Source: a virus
Direction: 5' to 3' (one strand)
Length of the DNA stretch: 60,735 nucleotides
IMG/VR virus record: IMGVR_UViG_3300020395_000007
Span: 1 to 60,735 of that record
Both the position numbers and the translations under genes were made by a program. Position 1 is the first letter of the stretch. The number at the start of each line of letters is the position of its first letter. Below, in pieces: positions 6,260 through 13,023 of this stretch. The notes beneath the pieces were generated by a model, which ran no database searches, was not told the DNA's origin, and was given only the letters and a program-made list of their open reading frames with translations.

Positions 6260-6421
6260 ATGAAAGAGGACAAATTACCTAAGATGACTGTATATGAATG
6301 GAACGAAGATTTCTACAAAGAGATAATTAAGGATCATAATTTCAGTTTTGGTAAATTTAACCCCATCAATTATCCCCCTTATTATGAACAAAACAACAAC
6401 AAATCTGGAAAGAGATATTAG
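6260..6421 (+). CDS. Microprotein, unknown function
   Basis: A 53-residue protein. VYEWNEDFYKEIIKDHNF is a probable helix, followed by an Asn/Pro/Tyr-rich tail. The last 38 nt are shared in another frame with the next gene, a large overlap for this region. Either tail could therefore be the less constrained one. Confidence 0.4.
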   Translation: MKEDKLPKMTVYEWNEDFYKEIIKDHNFSFGKFNPINYPPYYEQNNNKSGKRY

Positions 6422-6623
6422 TTATTGTATCGATTTCCTGGAATTAGATGATACTCAGATAGGTAATCTTCTGAGGGCATGTGAACAATTAGGTAACATC
6501 AGTTGTGAATACTTTTGTGAAGAATTTGTTTGTACTGATGATAACGAAGACCCTATACATGACCCCGATTATCTAAACATTAATGAGGTAAATCGTATAT
6601 ACTATAATAACATAAGCACATGA
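6384..6623 (+). CDS. Small acidic Cys-containing protein, unknown function
   Basis: A 79-residue protein. The ATG follows a TTATT-ATG context seen at several starts here. It has five cysteines, including C-x3-C and C-x4-C spacings (CEYFCEEFVC), and a DDNEDPIHDPDY acidic stretch. A metal site is possible but unproven. Confidence 0.5.
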   Translation: MNKTTTNLERDISYCIDFLELDDTQIGNLLRACEQLGNISCEYFCEEFVCTDDNEDPIHDPDYLNINEVNRIYYNNIST

Positions 6624-6787
6624 AATCGTTATTCTTTCTACCACTTAAGATCCTCAATTTCTTTATATGGATATTAATCGGATGGGTCGTATTAGGGGCA
6701 TTATCTAATAACGAAGATGTACCAAATATTGATCCTAAAGTAATACAATGTGAAACGTATTTAAGTGAGGAAGTATGCAACAATTAA
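6620..6787 (+). CDS. Single-pass membrane microprotein
   Basis: A 55-residue protein with a strongly hydrophobic N-terminal segment (about residues 4-28, FFLPLKILNFFIWILIGWVV) and a soluble acidic tail with two cysteines. It is probably an inner-membrane protein with the tail outside. Function unknown. It overlaps the upstream stop by 4 nt (ATGA). Confidence 0.5.
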   Translation: MKSLFFLPLKILNFFIWILIGWVVLGALSNNEDVPNIDPKVIQCETYLSEEVCNN

Positions 6788-6921
6788 GAGAGAATATGGT
6801 CAAAGATCTTATCAGTTATTTCGCTAATAAGACCACAGATAGTATAAACGAAGATGAGGTATTATTCATTGTTAATTCACACTTTGATAGACACAGAATG
6901 AGGGTCAAAAATATACTATAA
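6775..6921 (+). CDS. Microprotein, unknown function
   Basis: A 48-residue helical protein (QLRENMVKDLISYF) with a basic C-terminus. It overlaps the membrane microprotein gene by 13 nt. Its stop lies within a TATAAATA late-promoter-like motif (6917-6924). Confidence 0.45.
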   Translation: MQQLRENMVKDLISYFANKTTDSINEDEVLFIVNSHFDRHRMRVKNIL

Positions 6922-6927
6922 ATAGTA

Positions 6928-6965
6928 AGTTTTCCACAATTAATGTTAATAATCTGTGGAAAACT
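6928..6965. repeat. Perfect 11-bp inverted repeat built from two DnaA-box-like sites
   Basis: AGTTTTCCACA and TGTGGAAAACT are separated by 16 AT-rich bases. It has no T-run, so it is not an ordinary terminator. Confidence 0.6.
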
Positions 6966-7159
6966 ACCTAATAGTTGTTGATAAATAGCAAATTAAATAG
7001 GGTTGCGTTGTTTATACCTTTTCCACATACTTGTTAAAAAGGTGTTAATTAGTGTGGAATATGTGTGGAATTAATGTTAGTTTTTGTTGTTATCTTAGCG
7101 AGCATTATATCACAAACGCTCGTAAAATACAAGGAGATTGTTGAGAAATAGTCACATAA

Positions 7160-7179
7160 GTCTCTGAAGTGTTTATAAC
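7160..7179 (+). promoter_or_regulatory. Degenerate relative of the repeated element
   Basis: GTCTCTGAAGTGTT followed by TATAAC resembles the CTCTAAAGTGT...TATA part of the conserved element, but the spacing is two bases shorter and the G-run is absent. This is a weak call. Confidence 0.3.
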
Positions 7180-7209
7180 AACAAAAAACTCTAAATATCG
7201 TATATAAAG

Positions 7210-7238
7210 TTGACAAAATCGTTCAGATAATGTAGACT
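7210..7238 (+). promoter_or_regulatory. Probable sigma70-type promoter
   Basis: TTGACA (7210-7215), a 17-bp spacer, then TAGACT (7233-7238). It lies 31 bp upstream of the next gene. Confidence 0.5.
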
Positions 7239-7268
7239 ACTTATTAACACTCACCCTCCTCTAATCTC

Positions 7269-7442
7269 ATGTCAGTTTCTAACATTTACGGGCAGAAGAG
7301 TAAGTATAGAATAACCCTGGAGATTGAAGCACTAGATGATTTTAATCCCCATCAAATTAACTGGGATAAAGTATTAGATATGCAGGACAATGAGAGTGTA
7401 GAAAGTGTTATCGAAGATCTGAACATTCCAGTCAGTTGGTAA
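7269..7442 (+). CDS. Small protein, unknown function
   Basis: A 57-residue acidic protein starting SVSNIYGQKSKYRITLEIEA. A beta strand followed by a helix is likely. No family recognised. It is a single gene between a sigma70-like promoter and repeat element copy 5, which begins two bases after its stop. Confidence 0.5.
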   Translation: MSVSNIYGQKSKYRITLEIEALDDFNPHQINWDKVLDMQDNESVESVIEDLNIPVSW

Positions 7443-7444
7443 CA

Positions 7445-7474
7445 ATGGGGAACCTCTAAATTGTCCCTATAATG
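7445..7474 (+). promoter_or_regulatory. Conserved repeated element, copy 5
   Basis: GGGGAACCTCTAAATTGTCC then CTATAATG, with a perfect TATAAT at 7468-7473. The G-run is shorter (four). This copy has the best -10 box and supports the promoter reading. Confidence 0.6.
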
Positions 7475-7492
7475 TATAAGACCAGTGCAGTA

Positions 7493-7516
7493 AGTCTCTA
7501 AACTGTTTGTATAACT
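7493..7516 (+). promoter_or_regulatory. Degenerate repeated element, copy 6
   Basis: CTCTAAA, then seven bases (CTGTTTG), then TATAAC. The spacing between CTCTAAA and the -10-like box is the same as in copies 1-5, but the G-run is missing. It lies 28 bp before the next ATG. Confidence 0.45.
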
Positions 7517-7543
7517 TATCAACCTTAATTACAGGTCTTAATT

Positions 7544-7672
7544 ATGTCTAACAGTGCAGTACAGTTTGTAACACCTAACTTTGCAGAATTCCTCTTGGAA
7601 AATGCAAACAATGGTAATGAAATCTTGGCAGTTCTAGATGATATTGTGGAGGGTGCAGATACAGTGTTATAA
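7544..7672 (+). CDS. Very small acidic protein, unknown function
   Basis: A 42-residue protein, SNSAVQFVTPNFAEFLLENA followed by an acidic helix. It resembles short cyanophage proteins I recall but cannot name. It is preceded by two tandem repeated elements (copies 5 and 6). Confidence 0.5.
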   Translation: MSNSAVQFVTPNFAEFLLENANNGNEILAVLDDIVEGADTVL

Positions 7673-7875
7673 ATGTAAACAACTGTTAGGGTGCTATTTG
7701 ACACATAGTGCCCTAATATGCTATAATAAATGACAGTGATATGACAGTTATTTCGCCCTTATGTTATAACGTTGCGTCGGGCGTTGCGTATATAAAAAAA
7801 GATAGAGACCCTAACCTACAGAGGTGACAGATCGAGTTGTATATATAAAAATCTCAAAAAAATTCTGAGACCTGT
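7673..7875. other. Intergenic control region with promoter, dyad and GTTGCGT repeats
   Basis: The stretch holds a sigma70 promoter at 7698-7727 within a dyad, a direct repeat of ATGACAGT (about 7730-7748), and two GTTGCGT motifs 12 bp apart (7771-7777, 7783-7789). A third GTTGCGT lies at 7002-7008. AT-rich TATATAAAA runs and a small TCTCA/TGAGA hairpin (about 7851-7869) precede the next gene. No ORF is supported. Confidence 0.45.
7698..7727 (+). promoter_or_regulatory. Sigma70-type promoter with -35 at the centre of a dyad
   Basis: TTGACA (7698-7703), an 18-bp spacer, then TATAAT (7722-7727). The -35 box is the loop of an inverted repeat TTAGGG-TG-CTAT / ATAG-TG-CCCTAA (7686-7716), suggesting an operator or an RNA hairpin. 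It likely serves the 2OG oxygenase operon. Confidence 0.75.
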
Positions 7876-8409
7876 ATGGATTTTATTTTTGGCACACCTC
7901 TATGGAAATTGAATTCTGATTCCTTCGATGAGAAAAAAATCACGGAGGAAATTTTTAATGCTCAGAGGTCAGACCCAAAAGGATTGAATGTAAGTAATAT
8001 TGGAGGGTATCACAGTGGGTATGACTTTGATACTCCGCTAACAAATGAGTATATACGGAGTAGACTAGAAGGTGAGGGAGGTTTAGATTTCCCCCATAGA
8101 GTAGTAGCAAGATGGTTTAATATTAATCACAAAGGTAATGCGAATTATCCTCATACACATAACTCGGTAGGATTGTCTGGGGTTTTGTTTATTACTGATG
8201 CACCTGGATTAGTACTAAGCAATCCTTCACAGGTAGTAACTAACCTAAGAAGTATGGTTAGTTTTAATGGGGTAGACTATGTACATACTATTAACGGTAA
8301 AGCAGGAGAGATAGTTGTATTCCCTTCAAGCATCTTACATTGGGTAGAACCTAGTAAAGTAGAGACCCCTCGGATAACCTTTGCATTTAATGTAGAGTTA
8401 AATATATAA
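7876..8409 (+). CDS. 2OG-Fe(II) oxygenase-like protein
   Basis: A 177-residue protein of the small 2-oxoglutarate/Fe(II)-dependent oxygenase group common in cyanophages (TIGR02466-like). It begins with a DFIFGTPLWKL strand typical of the family. HTHNSVGLSGVLFIT (about residues 95-109) supplies the first metal histidines. GEIVVFPSSILHWV (about 143-156) supplies the distal His. RITFAFNV near the C-terminus carries the likely 2OG-binding Arg. The second ligand is His (HxH) rather than the common Asp. The substrate is unknown. No strong Shine-Dalgarno precedes the ATG. Transcription is probably from the promoter at 7698. Confidence 0.75.
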   Translation: MDFIFGTPLWKLNSDSFDEKKITEEIFNAQRSDPKGLNVSNIGGYHSGYDFDTPLTNEYIRSRLEGEGGLDFPHRVVARWFNINHKGNANYPHTHNSVGLSGVLFITDAPGLVLSNPSQVVTNLRSMVSFNGVDYVHTINGKAGEIVVFPSSILHWVEPSKVETPRITFAFNVELNI

Positions 8410-8422
8410 AAACAAACACATT

Positions 8423-8671
8423 ATGGATTCAACTACTTATCACATCTATGCAAAAGATAAAGTACTATATTGCAATTTACCTCATGAAGAATTTGAGGAG
8501 AAATGGGAGTTATTGCATGTAATGGTAGATTTATTAGAGAGTAAGTATTCAGCAGATGATCTAAGTTATATTCGGTTAGGTCCAAAGTGTGGAGTAGGGG
8601 GACCAGGAAGAGTTGTTAGTGTAGAAAATGATATGTACAATAAGTGTGAGTGGGAAGAGGATTCCTATTGA
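8423..8671 (+). CDS. Small conserved phage protein, unknown function
   Basis: An 82-residue acidic protein (TYHIYAKDKVLYCNLPHEEF, then LGPKCGVGGPG). It looks like a cyanophage-conserved protein of unknown function and directly follows the oxygenase gene. Its TGA stop overlaps the -35 box of the next promoter. Confidence 0.6.
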   Translation: MDSTTYHIYAKDKVLYCNLPHEEFEEKWELLHVMVDLLESKYSADDLSYIRLGPKCGVGGPGRVVSVENDMYNKCEWEEDSY

Positions 8672-8696
8672 CATATACATATATTCTTAGTATAAT
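8668..8696 (+). promoter_or_regulatory. Consensus sigma70-type promoter
   Basis: TTGACA (8668-8673), a 17-bp spacer, then TATAAT (8691-8696). It lies 22 bp before the glycosyltransferase-like gene, and its -35 overlaps the upstream stop codon. This is the best match to a host-type early promoter in the window. Confidence 0.85.
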
Positions 8697-8718
8697 TGAT
8701 TTGTAGCTACTAGGAATT

Positions 8719-9522
8719 ATGGCAAAAGGATTTACGGTAAAAGCGAATAAACCATCATCTAAAAAAGAAGACTGGGATATTCCTGCTATCAAACAGAGAA
8801 TGAAAGGTAAGACAGTAGTATTTTGTCTTCCAGGTAGAGGAGTATCTTACATATATCTGAAGAACTTTGTGCAGTTATGCTTTGACATGGTTCAGAACGG
8901 TATGTCCATCCAGATATCACAGGACTACTCTTCTATGGTTAACTTCGCAAGATGTAAGTGTCTTGGAGCAAATGTATTACGTGGACCAGATCAGATACCT
9001 TGGGATGGTAAACTAGAATACGACTACCAGTTATGGATTGACTCGGATATTGTCTTTGATACTAACAAGTTCTGGCAATTATGCGATATGGCGATTCCTG
9101 CTGATGCGGTCACTGAGGATGGTTCAATTGACGATACTAAGAAGAAGAAAATCGTTTCAGGATGGTATTGCACAGAGGATGGCAAAACTACATCTGTCGC
9201 ACACTGGTTAGATGAAGATGATTTCCGTAAGAATGGTGGAGTTATGAACCACGAAACCATTGAGTCTATCAGTAAGCGTAAGAAGCCTTTCACAGTAGAC
9301 TATGCAGGATTCGGATGGTTAATGATAGAGAAGGGAGTCTTCGAGGATGAGAAGATGAAGTACCCTTGGTTTGCTCCTAAGATGCAAGTCTTCGAGAGTG
9401 GTAGTGTCCAGGATATGTGCGGTGAAGACGTATCATTCTGCTTAGATGCAATGGATGCAGGTTTCGAGATCTGGTGCGATCCTCGTATTCGTGTAGGGCA
9501 CGAAAAATCTCGTATCATCTAA
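8719..9522 (+). CDS. GT-A-type glycosyltransferase-like protein
   Basis: A 267-residue protein with a GT-A-like layout. TVVFCLPGRG (residues 32-41) looks like the first nucleotide-sugar strand. LWID108-S-D110-IVF is a DxD-type metal motif. YAGFGWLMIEKGVF precedes a GED237-VSFCLDAMDAGFEIW segment characteristic of family 2-like enzymes, and RVGHE near the C-terminus could be the final metal-binding His. Donor and acceptor are unknown. Modification of virion, DNA or host surface are all possible. It has its own consensus promoter, and its stop overlaps the next ATG (TAATG). Confidence 0.65.
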   Translation: MAKGFTVKANKPSSKKEDWDIPAIKQRMKGKTVVFCLPGRGVSYIYLKNFVQLCFDMVQNGMSIQISQDYSSMVNFARCKCLGANVLRGPDQIPWDGKLEYDYQLWIDSDIVFDTNKFWQLCDMAIPADAVTEDGSIDDTKKKKIVSGWYCTEDGKTTSVAHWLDEDDFRKNGGVMNHETIESISKRKKPFTVDYAGFGWLMIEKGVFEDEKMKYPWFAPKMQVFESGSVQDMCGEDVSFCLDAMDAGFEIWCDPRIRVGHEKSRII

Positions 9523-9770
9523 TGACTGATAAAGCAATCGTAGAGTGGATAGAACACCACTTAGATAAAAAGGAAACTAATGATCTATGGGATCTACAAG
9601 CAGCGATTCTTACAGAACTGTCGAAGCGTGACTCGGTTCAATATCGGGTTCGTGCCTCGACAGAATCCGTAGCAGCGAAACTCGATACTCTCTCAGGTGA
9701 AGAGAAAAGAGATCTTCTTATCAGAGAAGTCGAAGACTATGAAAACACACATGACTCGGAGGGATGTTAA
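9522..9770 (+). CDS. Small helical protein, unknown function
   Basis: An 82-residue charged helical protein (DKAIVEWIEHHLDKKE). The ATG at 9522 overlaps the preceding stop, and an earlier in-frame start would overlap the glycosyltransferase-like gene by 48 nt. No family recognised. Confidence 0.6.
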   Translation: MTDKAIVEWIEHHLDKKETNDLWDLQAAILTELSKRDSVQYRVRASTESVAAKLDTLSGEEKRDLLIREVEDYENTHDSEGC

Positions 9771-9911
9771 ATGGCAAAGATGTTCAATACTAATGTTGAT
9801 CATATAGAATCAAAACCGAAAAAAACTCGGCAAGGAAAAGGAAAGCACACTAAGTATGCCGCTTCCTCTCGTAATGCTGCTCCTAAAAGAAGTAGGGGGC
9901 AAGGCAAATAG
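9771..9911 (+). CDS. Small basic protein conserved in cyanophages
   Basis: A 46-residue, very basic protein with KPKKTRQGKGKHTKYAA then PKRSRGQGK. It starts immediately after the upstream stop. The KTRQGKGKHxKYAA core is one I recall in many cyanophages. It may bind nucleic acid, but its function is unknown. Confidence 0.65.
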   Translation: MAKMFNTNVDHIESKPKKTRQGKGKHTKYAASSRNAAPKRSRGQGK

Positions 9912-9958
9912 ACTATAAGGTATACAAATCCAATATAGTCACTAAGTATCATGATGAA

Positions 9959-10468
9959 TTGAGTAATGTTATTGACCATGCGGTTAATACTACTCAGCAT
10001 CATGATATTTTTGGTTCTGATTTTACCTGGTCATATGGTAAGTATAATGTATTTGGACTTACATCAGCAACAAAAGTATTCTATGACCTTTATTGCGAGT
10101 TAAATGAATTCGTATATGATTATAATGGTAATGGGGACTTATGGATGCAAAGTTGGTTAAATTATCATGAAAAAGGAGGTTTATTAGATTGGCACGGACA
10201 TCAATGGCCAATACATGGTTATATTTCTATTAGACCTCATAATACAAAAACAATTTTTAGAAACCCCGAATATGAAATAATAAATGAAGTTGGTAATGTT
10301 TATATTGGTCCAGGATATAGAGAACATAAGGTTATAAGTCCTAATACTCATTTTGATACCAATAGAATTACCCTTGGATTTGATATATTAAAGGATGTAC
10401 CCCCACATGCACTTACAGGCAATATAGGACTGATACCTTTTCCTCAAATAAATAAAGAGAGCTCTTAA
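9959..10468 (+). CDS. 2OG-Fe(II) oxygenase-like protein (start uncertain)
   Basis: From the TTG at 9959 this is 169 residues. WHGHQWPIHGYISI supplies metal-binding histidines, GNVYIGPGYREHKV the distal His, and NRITLGFDIL the 2OG-binding Arg strand, so the double-stranded beta-helix fold is likely. The frame is open upstream to 9896 and the extra residues (IDYKVYKSNIVTKYHDEL) look like the normal N-terminus of such proteins. No ATG, GTG or TTG is present there. The expected start position (9908) is ATA, overlapping the preceding stop as ATAG. TTG is given as the conservative start. Confidence 0.6.
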   Translation: MSNVIDHAVNTTQHHDIFGSDFTWSYGKYNVFGLTSATKVFYDLYCELNEFVYDYNGNGDLWMQSWLNYHEKGGLLDWHGHQWPIHGYISIRPHNTKTIFRNPEYEIINEVGNVYIGPGYREHKVISPNTHFDTNRITLGFDILKDVPPHALTGNIGLIPFPQINKESS

Positions 10469-10475
10469 TATTTTT

Positions 10476-10637
10476 ATGCACGATTTTTTAGATAACCTGC
10501 CAAACCAACAACATCAGAAAATGCTACGTGAGATAGCAAATGATGGTATAACACCTAAAAAAACTGATTATAAAGTGAATAATGACCTATATGAAGCAGA
10601 TGAATTAGACTATGATGAAGAACTTTATAAATCTTGA
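10476..10637 (+). CDS. Small acidic protein, unknown function
   Basis: A 53-residue protein, HDFLDNLPNQQHQKMLREIA followed by an acidic tail (EADELDYDEEL). It starts 7 bp after the oxygenase gene. It is the last gene before the virion module, and its TGA abuts a CTAAATA late-promoter motif. Confidence 0.55.
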   Translation: MHDFLDNLPNQQHQKMLREIANDGITPKKTDYKVNNDLYEADELDYDEELYKS

Positions 10638-10644
10638 CTAAATA
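10638..10644 (+). promoter_or_regulatory. Late promoter-like motif upstream of gene 25
   Basis: CTAAATA followed by an AT-rich run, 24 bp before the gene 25 ATG. It matches the TATAAATA-type T4/cyanophage late promoter in its TAAATA core. Confidence 0.5.
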
Positions 10645-10668
10645 ATAAAATAGTAACAATATTTTATA

Positions 10669-11070
10669 ATGCCTCTAGAAAGAGTCAGTCAAGGTTTTAA
10701 GGATATTAGTATGACCTTTCAGTCTAATCCACTGAACGGTGATTTAATAGGAATTAAGAACGAAAATGCTATTGCACGTTCTGTACGTAATATAGTATTC
10801 ACTCTTCCTGGTGAAAAACCCTTTGATCCTACATTTGGGTCAAGAATTAATAGAACGCTTTTTGAGAATCTTGATAATATCTCTGCATCCCAAATTGTTA
10901 GTGAAATTGAGCAATCAATTAAAAATTATGAACCAAGGGTTGAATTAATTGATGTTATAGCAGACCCTAATTATGATAACAATTCATATGATGTCACTAT
11001 AATATATGAAATTATAGGAGCAGACGTTCCACAACAACAGTTACAATTCGTTTTGCAGCCAACTAGGTAA
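10669..11070 (+). CDS. 25: gp25 baseplate wedge subunit
   Basis: A 133-residue protein, almost the T4 gp25 length (132). It has the GPW/gp25 family pattern: RSVRNIVFTLPGEKPFDPTFGSRI (an extended stretch at residues 43-66) and a C-terminal beta-rich part ending QLQFVLQP. In T4, gp25 joins gp6 and gp53 in the wedge and contacts the sheath. It opens the late virion operon, one base before gene 6. Confidence 0.95.
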   Translation: MPLERVSQGFKDISMTFQSNPLNGDLIGIKNENAIARSVRNIVFTLPGEKPFDPTFGSRINRTLFENLDNISASQIVSEIEQSIKNYEPRVELIDVIADPNYDNNSYDVTIIYEIIGADVPQQQLQFVLQPTR

Positions 11071-11071
11071 A

Positions 11072-13018
11072 ATGCCACTAGTCAATTTCTCAAACCTTGA
11101 TTTCGATCAGGTTAAAACAACACTTAAAGATTATTTACGGGCAAACTCTAAGTTTACCGACTATGATTTTGATGGATCTAATTTATCCACGATAATAGAT
11201 CTTCTGGCATACAATACCTATATTACTTCTTATAATGCCAACATGGTATCTAATGAAGTATTCATTGATAGTGCAACTTTAAGAGAAAATGTAGTCTCTT
11301 TAGCAAGAAATATTGGATATTTACCAAGATCAAGGACTGCATCAAGGGCATCAGTTAGTTTTTTCGTAAATACATCAAATATTACCCCTAGACCATCGAC
11401 AATAACCCTTCAACCAGGACCAGTAGCATCAACATCAGGTTCATTTGGCGGTCAATCTTACATTTTTTCCATTTTAGAACCAATAACACGACCTGTAATA
11501 GATGGAATTGCTCAATTTAACGATATTGTCCTCTATGAAGGCACACTATTAACGCAAAATTACACATATACGTCTCAAAACCCAAATCAGAGGTTTGTTT
11601 TACCTAATATAGGGGTTGATACTACCTTAATTAACATAAAAGCAGGTACAACTAACCAAAAATTCAAGTATTCTTACCAAGATAACCTTTTTGAGATAGA
11701 TAAGGACTCAAAAGTCTTTTATGTACAAGAAATTGAAGATGAAAGGTACGAAATCTTCTTTGGTGATGGTGTTTTTGGTAGAAAATTGCAAGAAGGTGAA
11801 GAAATTAACGTAAAATACATCGTTTCTAACGGTGAAATGGCAAATGGAGTCAATCAGTTTACATTTAGTGGTAGATTGACCTATATTCAGGGTTCTGGTG
11901 TTCATAATGTTGCTAGTGGCATCTCTTTATTGACAACAGGGTCAAGTGGGTCTGGTGGAGAGGAAATTGAGGGTGTTGATTCAATTAAAAAGTTTGCACC
12001 TAGAGTTTATGCGTCTCAAAACCGTGCTTTAACTGCAAATGACTACGAATCACTAGTTCCAGCAAAAATTTACCCCGAAACAGAGTCAATTTCTGTTTTT
12101 GGAGGTGAAGAATTGGTTCCACCTCAATATGGAAAGGTTTTTATCAGCATAAAACCAAGATTTGGTGATTTTTTACCAAATTTAGTGAAAGAACAGATAA
12201 AATTGAAGTTGAAAAAGTATGCAGTAGCAGGAATTGTCCCAGAAATCCTGGATCTTAAGTATCTTTACGTTGAAATTGACTCAAAAATCTATTATAACAG
12301 TAATTTGGTTGGAAATGCGGAAGAAGTTTCTTCAATTGTGTCAAATAATGCTGCAAGATACGCAGATTCTACTGAATTGAACAAATATGGAGCAAGATTT
12401 AAGTATAGTAAGTTCCTAAACATCATTGATCAGAGTCATGAGTCTGTTACATCCAATATTACTACTGTTCAGATAAGAAGAGACCTTAGATTAGTGACAA
12501 ATTCCTTTGCAGAGTACTCTGTTGGGTTCGGAAATGCCTTTTATATCAAGAATATGAATGGTTATAACATCAAATCTTCTGCATTTAAGGTATCTGGACT
12601 AGATTATAATGTATATTTGTCAGATGTTCCCGATACAAATCTCGAAACTGGTACATTATTCTTATTTTCTGTTCCTAATGCCAACTCTACATCACCTACC
12701 GTAATTAGACGTAATGTTGGGTATATAAATTATACTAAGGGAATAGTTACATTGAACCCAATTAACATAACATCGGGTAAATTAAAGGATGGTCAAGCAA
12801 TTCTTGAGATCTCTGCTTGTCCTAAATCCAATGACGTGATTGGATTGCAGGATTTATACTTACAATTAGACACAAGCAACAGTAAATTTGAGCCAATTGT
12901 TGATGAAATTTCATCAGGACTCGATCCTGCGGCATCTAATTACATCGTAACCTCTAGTTATCAAAATGGAGCCTTGGTTAGAGGAGAAACTACTACATCA
13001 ACTACATCTGCATACTAA
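11072..13018 (+). CDS. 6: gp6 baseplate wedge subunit
   Basis: A 648-residue protein close to T4 gp6 (660). The N-terminus (FSNLDFDQVKTTLKDYLRAN) and the LLAYNTYITSYNANMVSNEVF region are typical of baseplate J/gp6 proteins. IEGVDSIKKFAPRVYASQNRAL is the conserved baseplate-J-like core. gp6 dimers form the inner ring that links the wedges. The gene lies between 25 and the giant gene as in other cyanophages. Confidence 0.93.
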   Translation: MPLVNFSNLDFDQVKTTLKDYLRANSKFTDYDFDGSNLSTIIDLLAYNTYITSYNANMVSNEVFIDSATLRENVVSLARNIGYLPRSRTASRASVSFFVNTSNITPRPSTITLQPGPVASTSGSFGGQSYIFSILEPITRPVIDGIAQFNDIVLYEGTLLTQNYTYTSQNPNQRFVLPNIGVDTTLINIKAGTTNQKFKYSYQDNLFEIDKDSKVFYVQEIEDERYEIFFGDGVFGRKLQEGEEINVKYIVSNGEMANGVNQFTFSGRLTYIQGSGVHNVASGISLLTTGSSGSGGEEIEGVDSIKKFAPRVYASQNRALTANDYESLVPAKIYPETESISVFGGEELVPPQYGKVFISIKPRFGDFLPNLVKEQIKLKLKKYAVAGIVPEILDLKYLYVEIDSKIYYNSNLVGNAEEVSSIVSNNAARYADSTELNKYGARFKYSKFLNIIDQSHESVTSNITTVQIRRDLRLVTNSFAEYSVGFGNAFYIKNMNGYNIKSSAFKVSGLDYNVYLSDVPDTNLETGTLFLFSVPNANSTSPTVIRRNVGYINYTKGIVTLNPINITSGKLKDGQAILEISACPKSNDVIGLQDLYLQLDTSNSKFEPIVDEISSGLDPAASNYIVTSSYQNGALVRGETTTSTTSAY

Positions 13019-13023
13019 AATAA

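Larger units (their letters stand above)
6922..7268. other. Gene-free region with DnaA-box-like cluster (candidate origin or control region)
   Basis: No plausible gene lies here. TTTTCCACA, the cyanobacterial DnaA-box form, occurs at 6930-6938 and 7019-7027 and inverted (TGTGGAAAA) at 6955-6963. Near-matches TGTGGAATA (7053-7061) and TGTGGAATT (7064-7072) follow. AGTTTTCCACA/TGTGGAAAACT forms a perfect 11-bp inverted repeat (6928-6938, 6955-6965). AATTAATGTTA is duplicated (6938-6948, 7069-7079). A CGAGC/GCTCG dyad lies at 7099-7122. GATAAATA occurs at 6980-6987. Replication origin, regulatory hub and chance are all possible. Confidence 0.5.

Noticed and set aside
6928-6965. Inverted repeat as a transcription terminator
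   Set aside because: The 16-nt loop is AT-rich and no T-run follows the right arm. DnaA-box content is a better explanation.
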